A program made the translations under genes and the position numbers. Of a DNA stretch of 64,000 bases, positions 47,850 through 55,484 are shown piece after piece. The stretch is from the NCBI GenBank assembly GCA_031399025.1, contig JANNOJ010000044.1:62001-126000 (forward strand). The letters are read 5' to 3'. Positions within the stretch are counted from its first letter, which is position 1, and the number at the start of each line of letters is the position of its first letter. The stretch comes from CBDBZL01 sp031399025 (GTDB taxonomy: Bacteria > Pseudomonadota > Alphaproteobacteria > Sphingomonadales > Sphingomonadaceae). The notes under the pieces were generated by a model. The model was not told where the DNA came from, did no database searches, and saw only the letters and a list, made by a program, of their open reading frames with translations.

Positions 47850-48545
47850 GCTGGCACCATAGGCCGGATCCACAATCGGGCGAAGCTGCCGCGGGACAAG
47901 CCGCGCGGGGGCGCCCGCCGGTCGGGAACCGGCGGGTGATCAGCGGCCTGGTCCAGGTGCTGCGGTGGGGTGCCGCTGGAAGGATGCGCCGGCGATCCGC
48001 CTGCCGCCAAAGGCGGCTGGCGCGCCGGGTTCGCGTCGCTCGCGGCGGCAGGCGGATCCCTGCCGAGCTCTTGCCCGACAGCACGCATGGAGCGGCGCGC
48101 CGCTCGGCGGCGGGCGGAAAAAGGGGGCGCACTTCCAGGCGATCGAGGTCAGCCGAGGCGGTCGCGGCACGAGGCTCCACGCCGTCACCGACCGCCAGGT
48201 CGACCGCGCGCGCGTTCCCGCTGCCGCGGATCAGGCTGCCGAGCCGGGCGGCGGGGCAACTTGCCGACCGGCCTGACGCCGCGCCGTATCGTTCTGCCGA
48301 CCGCGCCTACGATGGCCACGCATCCGCGACCTGATCGAAGCGCCCAGGCGCGGCCCGGCATCGCGCCCAAACGCAATCGGCGCTGTAAAAGCTGCCTCGG
48401 CCAGACGCTCGACAAGGGCCGCAACGCCGGCGACACGCATTCTGCCGCCGCGAGCACTGCCCCCGCCTCGCGGCCCGGTACGACACTCGCCGCCGACTTC
48501 CTCGGCAACATCCACCCTCGCCGCCAGCATCATGTGGCGGTTACG
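47850..48545 (+). pseudogene. IS5-family transposase remnant, full length but frameshifted (copy 2)
   Basis: Pieces of an IS5-family (IS427-type) transposase appear in the right order but in changing frames: RRVISGLVQVLR then CRWKDAP (about 47930-47990), IEVSRGGRGTRLHAVTDRQ (about 48140-48200), SADRAYDG (about 48295), IAPKRNRRCKSCLGQTLDKGRNAG (in two parts, about 48360-48425), and RYDTLAADFLGNI (about 48478-48515). Several frameshifts make it inactive. Copy 1 at 30701 ends with the same motif order. Confidence 0.8.
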
Positions 48546-48589
48546 ACTCCGGGCTCTCGCAATGACGCCGAACTGCCACCCAAGGCAAG

Positions 48590-48942
48590 GTGGGGGATTC
48601 TGTTGCTAGGCTCCCCCGGGCCCCCGGTTTCCGATTCTGTTACCCGGTTCGGTCCGAACCGTGCTCGTAGCTTAGTAAGATCAGGCCGTTAGGCCGTCAG
48701 GTTACGCGGCGAGAGCAAGTGCTTCGTTGTCGTTGGCACTTGTTGGGTTTTGAGCCTTGAACGGGTTACTCAGCCCGAGCAAAAACGATGCCTTTCAACA
48801 CACGTCGATCCTAGTTCGGCCCCGTCAGGAGACCTGCCGAGCAGATCGGACAGACCTTGTGGTGGAGCCGCCGGGTACTGCCCCCGGGTCCGCTGTGCCT
48901 ATTTCGCACCGCACTTTATCGCCATAGCCGGACGAGCCGGCA
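48590..48942 (-). ncRNA. ssrA: tmRNA, circularly permuted two-piece form
   Basis: Transfer-messenger RNA that rescues stalled ribosomes. Reading the minus strand, the acceptor piece (about 48941-48860) ends GGCGGCTCCACCA. After a ~36-base spacer the coding piece starts at 48823 with GGGGCCGAAC. Its first seven bases pair with the acceptor end and give a G-U at the third pair, the alanine identity mark. The tag frame at 48737-48702 reads ANDNEALALAA then stop. The GCCTAGCAACAGAA loop within a G/C hairpin at 48592-48617 marks the end of the coding piece. Permutation is the alphaproteobacterial norm. Exact ends are estimated. Confidence 0.92.
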
Positions 48943-48948
48943 GCAATC

Positions 48949-48976
48949 CATATAGGGCATTGTCGGTTAATGTGAA
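48949..48976 (-). promoter_or_regulatory. Promoter of ssrA
   Basis: A -35 box TTCACA (48976-48971), 16-base spacer, and -10 box TATATG (48954-48949) on the minus strand. The predicted start falls near 48942, exactly where the acceptor piece of tmRNA should begin. Confidence 0.6.
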
Positions 48977-48997
48977 GTGAGCGCGCGAGCCTGGCGG

Positions 48998-49426
48998 CTA
49001 AGGCGACCGGCGCAATTCGTCGCGAATTTCGGTGAGCAGCTCGATCTCGGTTGCCACTGCGGCCTTTGCATCGTCGGCGAAGCGGGCGGTCACCTGCTTG
49101 GCATAGCGCACGAGCAGGAAGATGACGAACGCCAGGATCACGAAGTTGAACACCGCGGTAACGAAGGCGCCGTAACCGATCATCGCCGCGCCCGCGGCCC
49201 GGAGTGCCGCGTAATCGGTCAGCGAGCCGGCATAATCGGGCGGCACGCTGAGCAGCCAGAAATAGCTGGAGAAATCCACGCCCCCCACGATCGCCCCGAT
49301 GAGCGGCATGATGATATCGTCGGTCAACGAGGTCACGATGGCGCCGAACGCGGTGCCGATTATGACCGCCACCGCCAGGTCAAGCACGTTGCCCCTGGCG
49401 ATAAACTCCCGGAAGTCCCGCAGCAT
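48998..49426 (-). CDS. mscL: Large-conductance mechanosensitive channel MscL
   Basis: A 142-residue channel opened by membrane tension during osmotic downshock. FREFIARGNVLDLAVAVIIG is the conserved N-terminal amphipathic helix and pore helix, followed by the periplasmic loop and the second helix (FNFVILAFVIFLLVR). The C-terminal helix ends with EIELLTEIRDELRR. Slightly longer than the E. coli protein through the loop. It ends just upstream of the ssrA promoter. Confidence 0.95.
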   Translation of the reverse strand: MLRDFREFIARGNVLDLAVAVIIGTAFGAIVTSLTDDIIMPLIGAIVGGVDFSSYFWLLSVPPDYAGSLTDYAALRAAGAAMIGYGAFVTAVFNFVILAFVIFLLVRYAKQVTARFADDAKAAVATEIELLTEIRDELRRSP

Positions 49427-49559
49427 CGTCGTCTCTCCCCGGCTACTAGCCGAGGCTTGCCAGCCCGGAGGGGGGCCGACAAGCCTCTTGCCGGGTCCTT
49501 GTCATTGCCAAGCGGCGTGCTATCTGAGCAATACACTTGGCACTTGAAGGATTCTTGCG

Positions 49560-50258
49560 ATGATCGACCGCCTGACCAGGCTTGCTTTCGTTGCCCTCGC
49601 CTCGCTCGGCCTCGCGGCCTGCGGCGTGAACACCGTTCCCACCGCCGAGGAGGAGGCCAAGGCGCGCTGGGCCGACGTGCAGAGCGCCTACCAGCGCCGC
49701 GCCGACCTGGTGCCCAACCTCGTTTCCAGCGTGCGCGCCGCGGCCCAGTCCGAAACCGCGATCCTCACCAACGTGACGCAGGCGCGCGCTTCGGCGACCT
49801 CGATCAACATCACCAGCGACGACCTCTCCGATCCGGCCGAGTTCCAGCGCTTCCAGGCGGCGCAGAACCAGCTGACCCAGGCGCTCGGCCAGCTGCGCAC
49901 CGTGGTCGAGGCCTATCCGCAGCTGCAGAGCCAGGGCCGCTTCGCCGACCTGATGACGCAGCTGGAAGGCACCGAGAACCGCATCGACGTCGCCCGCACG
50001 CGCTACAACGAGGCGGTGCAGGCTTACAACACCACCATCCGCACCTTCCCCGCCACCATCGCCGCCAACGTCATTTACGGCGCCGAGCCGATGGTACCGT
50101 TCCAGGCCGAAGCCGGTTCGCAGACCGCGCCCGACGTCGAGTTCGGCGACATGAGCGGCGCGCCCGCGCAGCCCGCGACACCGGCAGCGCAGGCCGCGCC
50201 GCCGGCGAACGACGACCTGCCGGCAGCGGCACAGCCCGCCACGGGCACGAACAATTAA
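49560..50258 (+). CDS. LemA family protein
   Basis: A 232-residue protein with an N-terminal membrane or lipobox-like segment (LASLGLAACG) and the helical LemA domain: WADVQSAYQRRADLVPNLVSSV, YPQLQSQGRFADLMTQLEGTENRI and TIRTFPATIAAN are family signatures. The C-terminal 50 residues are Ala/Pro-rich. LemA proteins are often encoded with TPM-domain proteins, as here; function not settled, proposed envelope role. Confidence 0.9.
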   Translation: MIDRLTRLAFVALASLGLAACGVNTVPTAEEEAKARWADVQSAYQRRADLVPNLVSSVRAAAQSETAILTNVTQARASATSINITSDDLSDPAEFQRFQAAQNQLTQALGQLRTVVEAYPQLQSQGRFADLMTQLEGTENRIDVARTRYNEAVQAYNTTIRTFPATIAANVIYGAEPMVPFQAEAGSQTAPDVEFGDMSGAPAQPATPAAQAAPPANDDLPAAAQPATGTNN

Positions 50259-50283
50259 GGCCATCCGCGCGGGTAGGATCGGC

Positions 50284-51108
50284 ATGTCCCGCCTGCTTGC
50301 CCTGCTGGCGCTGGTGCTCGGGCCACTGATGGCCGGGCCGCTGGCGGCGCAGGATCTGCCTGCGCGACCCACGGTGCCGGTCTATGACGGGGCGAACGTC
50401 ATCGCGCCCGCCGCCGAGCAGGCGCTCAACCAGCGGCTGACGCAGTACAACCGCACCACCGGGCGCGCGATCGTCGTCGCCACGGTGCCCGATCTCGCCG
50501 GCATGACGGTCGAGATGTACGCGGTCGAGATGTACGAGACCTGGGGCATCGGCGGCGAGCGCACCGACGAAGGCGTGCTGCTGCTCGTGGCTCCCGCCGC
50601 CCGCGAGCTGCGGATCGAGAGCGGCTACGGCACTACCGCCACGCTGACCGATGCGCTGTCGGGCCGCATCATCCGCGACACCATCGTGCCGCGTTTCCGT
50701 GCCGAAGACTTCAGCGGAGGCATCGTCGCGGGCGTTAACGAGATCATCCGCGTCCTCGACGCCGATCCCGCCAGCCGCGCAGCGATCGAGGAGGCCGAGG
50801 CGGCCGCGCGGCGCAATGTCGGGGAACGCGAGGGCGCCAGTTTCGTCGGCGTCATCTTCTGGATCGCGATGATAGGCGGCTTCATGCTGCTGTTCGGCCG
50901 CGGCGCGCGCGGGCGGCGGCGGCGACGCTACGGCGCGGCCGGCGCGGTGGGCGACATCCTGCTGTGGACTGCGATCAGTTCGCTGAGCGGCGGACGCGGC
51001 GGTGACAGCGGGTTCGGCGGCTTCGGGGGCGGCGGCGGTGGAGGCGGCGGCTTCGGCGGGTTCGGTGGCGGCATGTCGGGCGGCGGCGGCGCGAGCGGGA
51101 GCTGGTAA
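50284..51108 (+). CDS. TPM domain protein, YgcG type
   Basis: A 274-residue exported protein. A signal peptide ends MAGPLAAQ. The TPM domain has PVYDGANVIAPAAEQALNQRL, TWGIGGERTDEGVLLLVAP and RIESGYGTTATLTDA. A membrane helix (GVIFWIAMIGGFMLLFG) and a short basic cluster follow, then a Gly/Ser-rich tail (FGGGGGGGGGF...), the usual YgcG layout. 25 bases after lemA; overlaps the next TPM gene by one base. Confidence 0.9.
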   Translation: MSRLLALLALVLGPLMAGPLAAQDLPARPTVPVYDGANVIAPAAEQALNQRLTQYNRTTGRAIVVATVPDLAGMTVEMYAVEMYETWGIGGERTDEGVLLLVAPAARELRIESGYGTTATLTDALSGRIIRDTIVPRFRAEDFSGGIVAGVNEIIRVLDADPASRAAIEEAEAAARRNVGEREGASFVGVIFWIAMIGGFMLLFGRGARGRRRRRYGAAGAVGDILLWTAISSLSGGRGGDSGFGGFGGGGGGGGGFGGFGGGMSGGGGASGSW

Positions 51109-51782
51109 TGCCGGCTCTTTCCAGCGAGGATCACGCGAAGGTCAGCGAAGCGGTGGCGGCGGCCGAGGCGCATACCTCGGGCGAAATCGTCACCGTCGTC
51201 GCCGCGCGGTCGGACGGCTATTCCGACATCGCGCTGGCCTGGGCGGCGCTGGTCGCCTTCACGCTGCTGACGCTGGCAGCGTTCTTCCCCGATGCGCTGC
51301 TGCGCCCGCTCGCGGCTTTGATCAATCGTTGGAACGCAGCCTGGACCCCGGCCGAGCTGTTCACCATCGCCTCCTCGCTGGGCATCCTCGCTTTCCTGTT
51401 CGCCTGGCTGGTGCAGCTGTCCGAGCCTGTGCGGCTGGCGCTCGTTCCCGGCAAGGTGAAGACCGACCGGGTGGAGAACCGCGCCATCGACCTGTTCAAG
51501 GTGGGGGCCGAGCGCCGCACGCATGGCCGGACCGGCGTGCTAATCTACCTTTCGCTCAAGGAACACCGGGCCGAGATCGTCGCCGACCAGGCGATCGTGG
51601 GCAAGGTCGAGCCCGAAGCCTGGGGCGCGGCGATGGCCGACATGCTGGTCGAGATCAAGCAGGGCCGGCTGGCTGATGGCCTCGTGGCCGGCGTGCGCGA
51701 CGTTGGCGTGATCCTGGCCCGGCACTTCCCCCGCGCCGGGGACGACACCAACGAATTGCCCGACCGGCTGATCGAGCTGTGA
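51108..51782 (+). CDS. TPM domain-containing membrane protein
   Basis: A 224-residue protein with a TPM domain split around membrane segments. SSEDHAKVSEAVAAAEAHTSGEIVTVVA opens it, two hydrophobic helices follow (LVAFTLLTLAAFF, ASSLGILAFLFAWL), then RAIDLFKVGAERRTHGRTGVLIYLSL and VEPEAWGAAMADMLVEIKQGRLADGL. Third gene of the lemA-TPM-TPM operon, which is widespread in alphaproteobacteria. Confidence 0.87.
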   Translation: MPALSSEDHAKVSEAVAAAEAHTSGEIVTVVAARSDGYSDIALAWAALVAFTLLTLAAFFPDALLRPLAALINRWNAAWTPAELFTIASSLGILAFLFAWLVQLSEPVRLALVPGKVKTDRVENRAIDLFKVGAERRTHGRTGVLIYLSLKEHRAEIVADQAIVGKVEPEAWGAAMADMLVEIKQGRLADGLVAGVRDVGVILARHFPRAGDDTNELPDRLIEL

Positions 51783-51807
51783 GCATCGCGCGAGTGAGGA
51801 TCGAGCC

Positions 51808-52368
51808 ATGAGCGTGGCCGACTGGAACGCGCCCGAGGAGATCACCTGGGCGGGCAAGTGGGTGACCGCGCGCAAACGGGGCCGCTGGGAATACGTCACC
51901 CGCTCGCGCAACATCCGCGCCGCGGTGATCCTGGCGCTCGACGGCTTGCCGGAGCAGCGCGAGGTGGTGCTGATCGACCAGTACCGCGTGCCGGTCGGCC
52001 GACGCTGCCTGGAACTGCCCGCCGGCCTCATCGGCGACGATGCGGGCGGCGCGGGCGAGGCGCCGATGGCCGCCGCCCGGCGCGAGCTGGAGGAAGAGAC
52101 CGGCTACCGGGCGCGCGAATGGATCGACCTGGGCGAGTTCTGGTCGTCCCCCGGCATGCTGGGCGAGAGCTTCTCGCTGATCCGCGCCGAGGGTCTGGAA
52201 CGGGTCGGCCCGGGCGGCGGCGACGAGAGCGAGGACATCCTCGTCCACAAGGTGCCGGTGGCGCAGATCGCCGGCTTCGTGGCCGAGGCGCGCGCGCGAG
52301 GCCTGGCGATCGACGTGCGCATCCTGGCGATCCTGGGCGCCGGGATGCTTGGTGACAGATTTACATGA
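51808..52368 (+). CDS. NUDIX hydrolase (ADP-ribose pyrophosphatase-like)
   Basis: A 186-residue Nudix enzyme. The box is visible in ELPAGLIG... and EAPMAAARRELEEETGYRA, giving the catalytic REx2EE. VVLIDQYRVPVGRRCLELPAG and EFWSSPGMLGE match the ADP-ribose/NDP-sugar branch. 26 bases after the TPM gene. Its last 8 bases overlap the end of the convergent small ORF. Confidence 0.87.
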   Translation: MSVADWNAPEEITWAGKWVTARKRGRWEYVTRSRNIRAAVILALDGLPEQREVVLIDQYRVPVGRRCLELPAGLIGDDAGGAGEAPMAAARRELEEETGYRAREWIDLGEFWSSPGMLGESFSLIRAEGLERVGPGGGDESEDILVHKVPVAQIAGFVAEARARGLAIDVRILAILGAGMLGDRFT

Positions 52369-52708
52369 ACTTTTGAACATCGTTTGCGACAATGATGCGC
52401 TGCGCCCCGTCACCGTCTCGCCTTTGAAGGACGCCGAGAACATTCAGGTAAATGCCGCCTGGCGCAAAAGGGCGGTAAGCACCCAGATCAACCAGCATCT
52501 CGATGTGCGGCGATTCTTGCGTCAGCCAGTGGCTCCCGTCTGCTTCAGTGCGCAAAAGGCCACAGAAAGATACAGTTTGCCCGACGGAGACTTCTTGCGG
52601 ACTCACGCCAGGCTTTTGCATCACACTCATACCCGGTGGTACGCCGATCCGAGGCGGCCGTCCGATCAAAACGATCTGACCTTCCGTATCGTGATTATCC
52701 TTGTTCAT
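52361..52708 (-). CDS. Small hypothetical protein, possible OB-fold
   Basis: A 115-residue protein with Met 52708 behind a clear GAGGAG site at 7 bases. It begins hydrophilic (MNKDNHDTEG) and then shows alternating hydrophobic strands such as QIVLIGRPPRIGVP, VGQTVSFCGLLRTEADG and GGIYLNVLGVLQRRDGDGAQRIIVAND, suggesting a small beta barrel. No family was recognised. The coding region is AT-richer than its neighbours, which may mean recent arrival. Convergent with the Nudix gene. Confidence 0.6.
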   Translation of the reverse strand: MNKDNHDTEGQIVLIGRPPRIGVPPGMSVMQKPGVSPQEVSVGQTVSFCGLLRTEADGSHWLTQESPHIEMLVDLGAYRPFAPGGIYLNVLGVLQRRDGDGAQRIIVANDVQKFM

Positions 52709-52751
52709 TATAGTACTCCTCGCCGCGACAGGACACTCCACTTAAGCCTTG

Positions 52752-53441
52752 CTATTCGACGGCTTCGACCACCGGTTGTGGATGATGCGGCACCAGGATC
52801 ATCGTATCGCCCTCCACCCGCCACGAAGCGAGGCGCGAGAGCAGGTTCATGCCCATCACGTTGGTCCGCCCCAGGCCCGGCGCGATGATGACGTCGAGCC
52901 CGCGCGCCACGACGTTGCCGAAGCGCAACTCGTCGATCGAGGTCATCTCGGCGTTGATCGGGCCATTGGCGGTCTGCATCATCACCGGCAGCCCGCCGCC
53001 GCGTGCTTCGAGCCCGGCGGTGCTGGCCGTCTCCGACGACACCGCGGTGATGGTGGCGCCCGTGTCGACCAGGAAGCGCGCCGGCGCGCCGTTCACCGTG
53101 CCCGCCAGCCAGAAATGCCCGTCGCGCGAGATCTCCACCCGGGTCTCGCCGCCCTCGACCACCTGCTCGGGCAAGCCGAGCTGCGGTACCGCCATCTCGA
53201 AGCGCGGGTCCATCCGCGACAGCTGCAGTACCACCAGCAGCAGAATGGCCATGAGCCCCAGCGAACTGGCGGTGCGCAGCAACCGGCCAAAACCCGGGGC
53301 GCGGCGCATGAACATCGAGCCCAGGATCCCCACCGCCATGGCCACCACCGCGGCCATCAGGAGGCCCGACTGGGGCAGCTCGCGCAACGAGTTGACCAGC
53401 TGGTCCCAGACCGGGGCCAGCGCGATGGTGGGATCAGCCAT
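52752..53441 (-). CDS. Retropepsin-like aspartic protease (TIGR02281 type)
   Basis: A 229-residue membrane-bound protein. Two N-terminal helices (LLMAAVVAMAVGILGSMFM and LGLMAILLLVVLQL) anchor it. The single-lobe protease domain has the active-site FLVDTGATITAVS (Asp about 126) and ends with a MGMNLLSRLASWRVEGDTMIL strand. It probably acts as a dimer in the periplasm, like related clan AA proteases. Substrate unknown. Confidence 0.85.
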   Translation of the reverse strand: MADPTIALAPVWDQLVNSLRELPQSGLLMAAVVAMAVGILGSMFMRRAPGFGRLLRTASSLGLMAILLLVVLQLSRMDPRFEMAVPQLGLPEQVVEGGETRVEISRDGHFWLAGTVNGAPARFLVDTGATITAVSSETASTAGLEARGGGLPVMMQTANGPINAEMTSIDELRFGNVVARGLDVIIAPGLGRTNVMGMNLLSRLASWRVEGDTMILVPHHPQPVVEAVE

Positions 53442-53504
53442 TGCCGGCCATATAGCGACCCGGCGTGCGGATTGCGATGCAGGCTGCTGCGTCGGTCGGC
53501 GAAA

Positions 53505-54500
53505 TCACGGCGTCGGCAGATCGGTGGGGGGCTGGCCGTAGCTTGGCCGGCGCACGGTCAGGCCTTCGGGCCAGTCGAGCAGGCGCGCGGCGGCTTCGTA
53601 AGTGGCATGCAGGAAGGCGTGGAGCGTCGCCTCCGGGCTGGCCGAGCCCGCCACCGCCGCGTAGGGCAGGACGAACTCACCCAGCGCTGCGTTCCAGGCG
53701 GCTGCGGCGGGTTCGATATGGGCTTCTTCGAGCCCCGCCGGAGTGGGATAGGCATAGGCGTAGAACGCCGCCTCCTGCACCCCGCCATCGGGCAGCGCGT
53801 TGCCCGGCCAGAAGCCGGCGCTGATCACCTCGTGGCTGTATGCCTCGCGGGTGACGGCATCGGGCAGGTTGGGGATGCCGCCCGGATGCGCCGGCGCGCT
53901 GCGGCCGGAGAAGCGGGTGACGGCGAGGTCGAAACTGCCCCAGAACAGGTGGCTGGGCGAGCTCTTGCCCAAGTACAGCGAGCGGAAGCGGGCGAAGGCG
54001 CGATCGGCGGCGAGGAAGGCGGCGTGCAAGCCGCAGGCGGCGTCGGTGTCCCACGCGCGCGGGCGGTGATCGTGCGCGAAGGGCACGCGATCGGCCATCT
54101 CGTTGGGGCCGCCATGGAGGGGCGCCGGGAGGCCGGCTTCCGCCAGGATGCGGCCGAGGTCGCCATGCAGCTGGGCGATGGTGCGGCCGGGCACCGGCAC
54201 CTGCCAGCTGGAACCGTTCTCGCATGCGACCCGAATCACCGCCGCGCGAACGTCCAGCTCGGCGCTGAAATGGCGGCCCGCGGCGGCAGGCTCGTCGCCA
54301 CCTGGCATGGTGCGGGTGACAAAGCCGTGCGGCGCCACCCGCAAGGCGACGTGCCAGCCGTGGTTCTCCCAGGGATGCAGCCGCAGCGGCAGCTTGCCGA
54401 TGAGCTGCAGGACCAGGTGACAGGTGGTATAGGTGTCGTGGTCGGCCGCGTAGTCGAGCGCCGGCCAGCCGGCCGCGCCGCTATTCCGCTCGCCGCTCAT
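53505..54500 (-). CDS. DUF5996 family protein
   Basis: A 331-residue protein of the DUF5996 family: GWPALDYAADHDTYTTCHLVLQLIGKLPL, PWENHGWHVALRV, RPRAWDTDAACGLHAAFLAADRAF and SHLFWGSFDLAVTRFSGR are landmark segments. Start Met 54500 overlaps the egtD stop by 4 bases, so it is co-translated with the ergothioneine enzymes. Role unknown; the coupling suggests a link to ergothioneine or to a related thiol. Confidence 0.78.
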   Translation of the reverse strand: MSGERNSGAAGWPALDYAADHDTYTTCHLVLQLIGKLPLRLHPWENHGWHVALRVAPHGFVTRTMPGGDEPAAAGRHFSAELDVRAAVIRVACENGSSWQVPVPGRTIAQLHGDLGRILAEAGLPAPLHGGPNEMADRVPFAHDHRPRAWDTDAACGLHAAFLAADRAFARFRSLYLGKSSPSHLFWGSFDLAVTRFSGRSAPAHPGGIPNLPDAVTREAYSHEVISAGFWPGNALPDGGVQEAAFYAYAYPTPAGLEEAHIEPAAAAWNAALGEFVLPYAAVAGSASPEATLHAFLHATYEAAARLLDWPEGLTVRRPSYGQPPTDLPTP

Positions 54501-55483
54501 GGCGCGTCGCGCGAGGCGGTCGCCTCGGCCAGGATCAGCGAGAAGCAATCGCCCTGGTCCAGCCAGCGTTCCACCGGCGTCCAGCCGCCCGCCAGCAGCA
54601 GCAGGTTCTGGCTGCGGCGATCGAACTTGTGGCTGTTTTCGGTGTGGATGCTTTCGCCTGCCTGCATGGCGAAGCGCCGGCCCGAGACCGTGAACGCGAT
54701 CGCCTCCTGCGCCACCAGATGCATCTCGATCCGCGCGAAGGTGTCGTTCCAGCGGGCCTCGTGGCGCAGCCGGTCGACCGGGAGGGTGCCGCCCAGCTCG
54801 CGATTGATCCGGCGCGCCAGGTTGAGGTTGAATTCGGCCGTCACCCCGGCCGCGTCGTCATAGGCCGCCTCCAGCACGGCCACGTCCTTGACGAGGTCCA
54901 TGCCGATCAGCAGGTGCGTGCCCTCGCCCAGCGTCTCCTTCATCGAGCGCAGCAGGTCCACCGCGGTCAGCGGCACCAAATTGCCGATGGTCGAGCCGGG
55001 AAAGAACCCCAGCTTGGGCATCGCGGCCACCTCGGCGGGCAGGTGGACGGGCTTCATGAAGTCGGCCTCGACCGGATGCACTGGCAGCCCGGGGAACTTG
55101 CCCGCCAGGTCGGCCGCCGCGGCGCGCAGGAACTCGCCCGAGATATCGAGCGGCACGTAAGCAGCCGGCGCGATCGCGGCGAGCAGCAGCGGGGTCTTGA
55201 CCGACGAGCCCGAGCCGAACTCCACCACCGCCTTGCCGGGGCCGATCAGCCTGGCGAAGTGGGCGCCGTTGGCCTCCAGGATCTCGGTTTCCGAACGGGT
55301 CGGGTAATATTCGGCGACCCGGGTGATCTCCTCGAACAATTGCGAGCCGGCCGCGTCGTAGAGCCAGCGCGCGGGCACCGCCTTCTGGGGTTGCGCCAGG
55401 CCGACGAGGACATCGGCGCGGAAGCTGCGATCGACCCCGGCATCATCGCGGTCGACGAGCTGAATCCCGCTGGTCGGGCTCAT
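54497..55483 (-). CDS. egtD: L-histidine N(alpha)-methyltransferase EgtD
   Basis: A 328-residue SAM methyltransferase that trimethylates histidine to hercynine, the first step of ergothioneine synthesis. ARWLYDAAGSQLFEEITRVAEYYPTRSE and VVEFGSGSSVKTPLLL (SAM loop) are diagnostic; LGFFPGSTIGNL and LLIGMDLVKD follow. It begins one base after the egtB stop and overlaps the DUF5996 gene downstream. Confidence 0.94.
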   Translation of the reverse strand: MSPTSGIQLVDRDDAGVDRSFRADVLVGLAQPQKAVPARWLYDAAGSQLFEEITRVAEYYPTRSETEILEANGAHFARLIGPGKAVVEFGSGSSVKTPLLLAAIAPAAYVPLDISGEFLRAAAADLAGKFPGLPVHPVEADFMKPVHLPAEVAAMPKLGFFPGSTIGNLVPLTAVDLLRSMKETLGEGTHLLIGMDLVKDVAVLEAAYDDAAGVTAEFNLNLARRINRELGGTLPVDRLRHEARWNDTFARIEMHLVAQEAIAFTVSGRRFAMQAGESIHTENSHKFDRRSQNLLLLAGGWTPVERWLDQGDCFSLILAEATASRDAP

Positions 55484-55484
55484 C

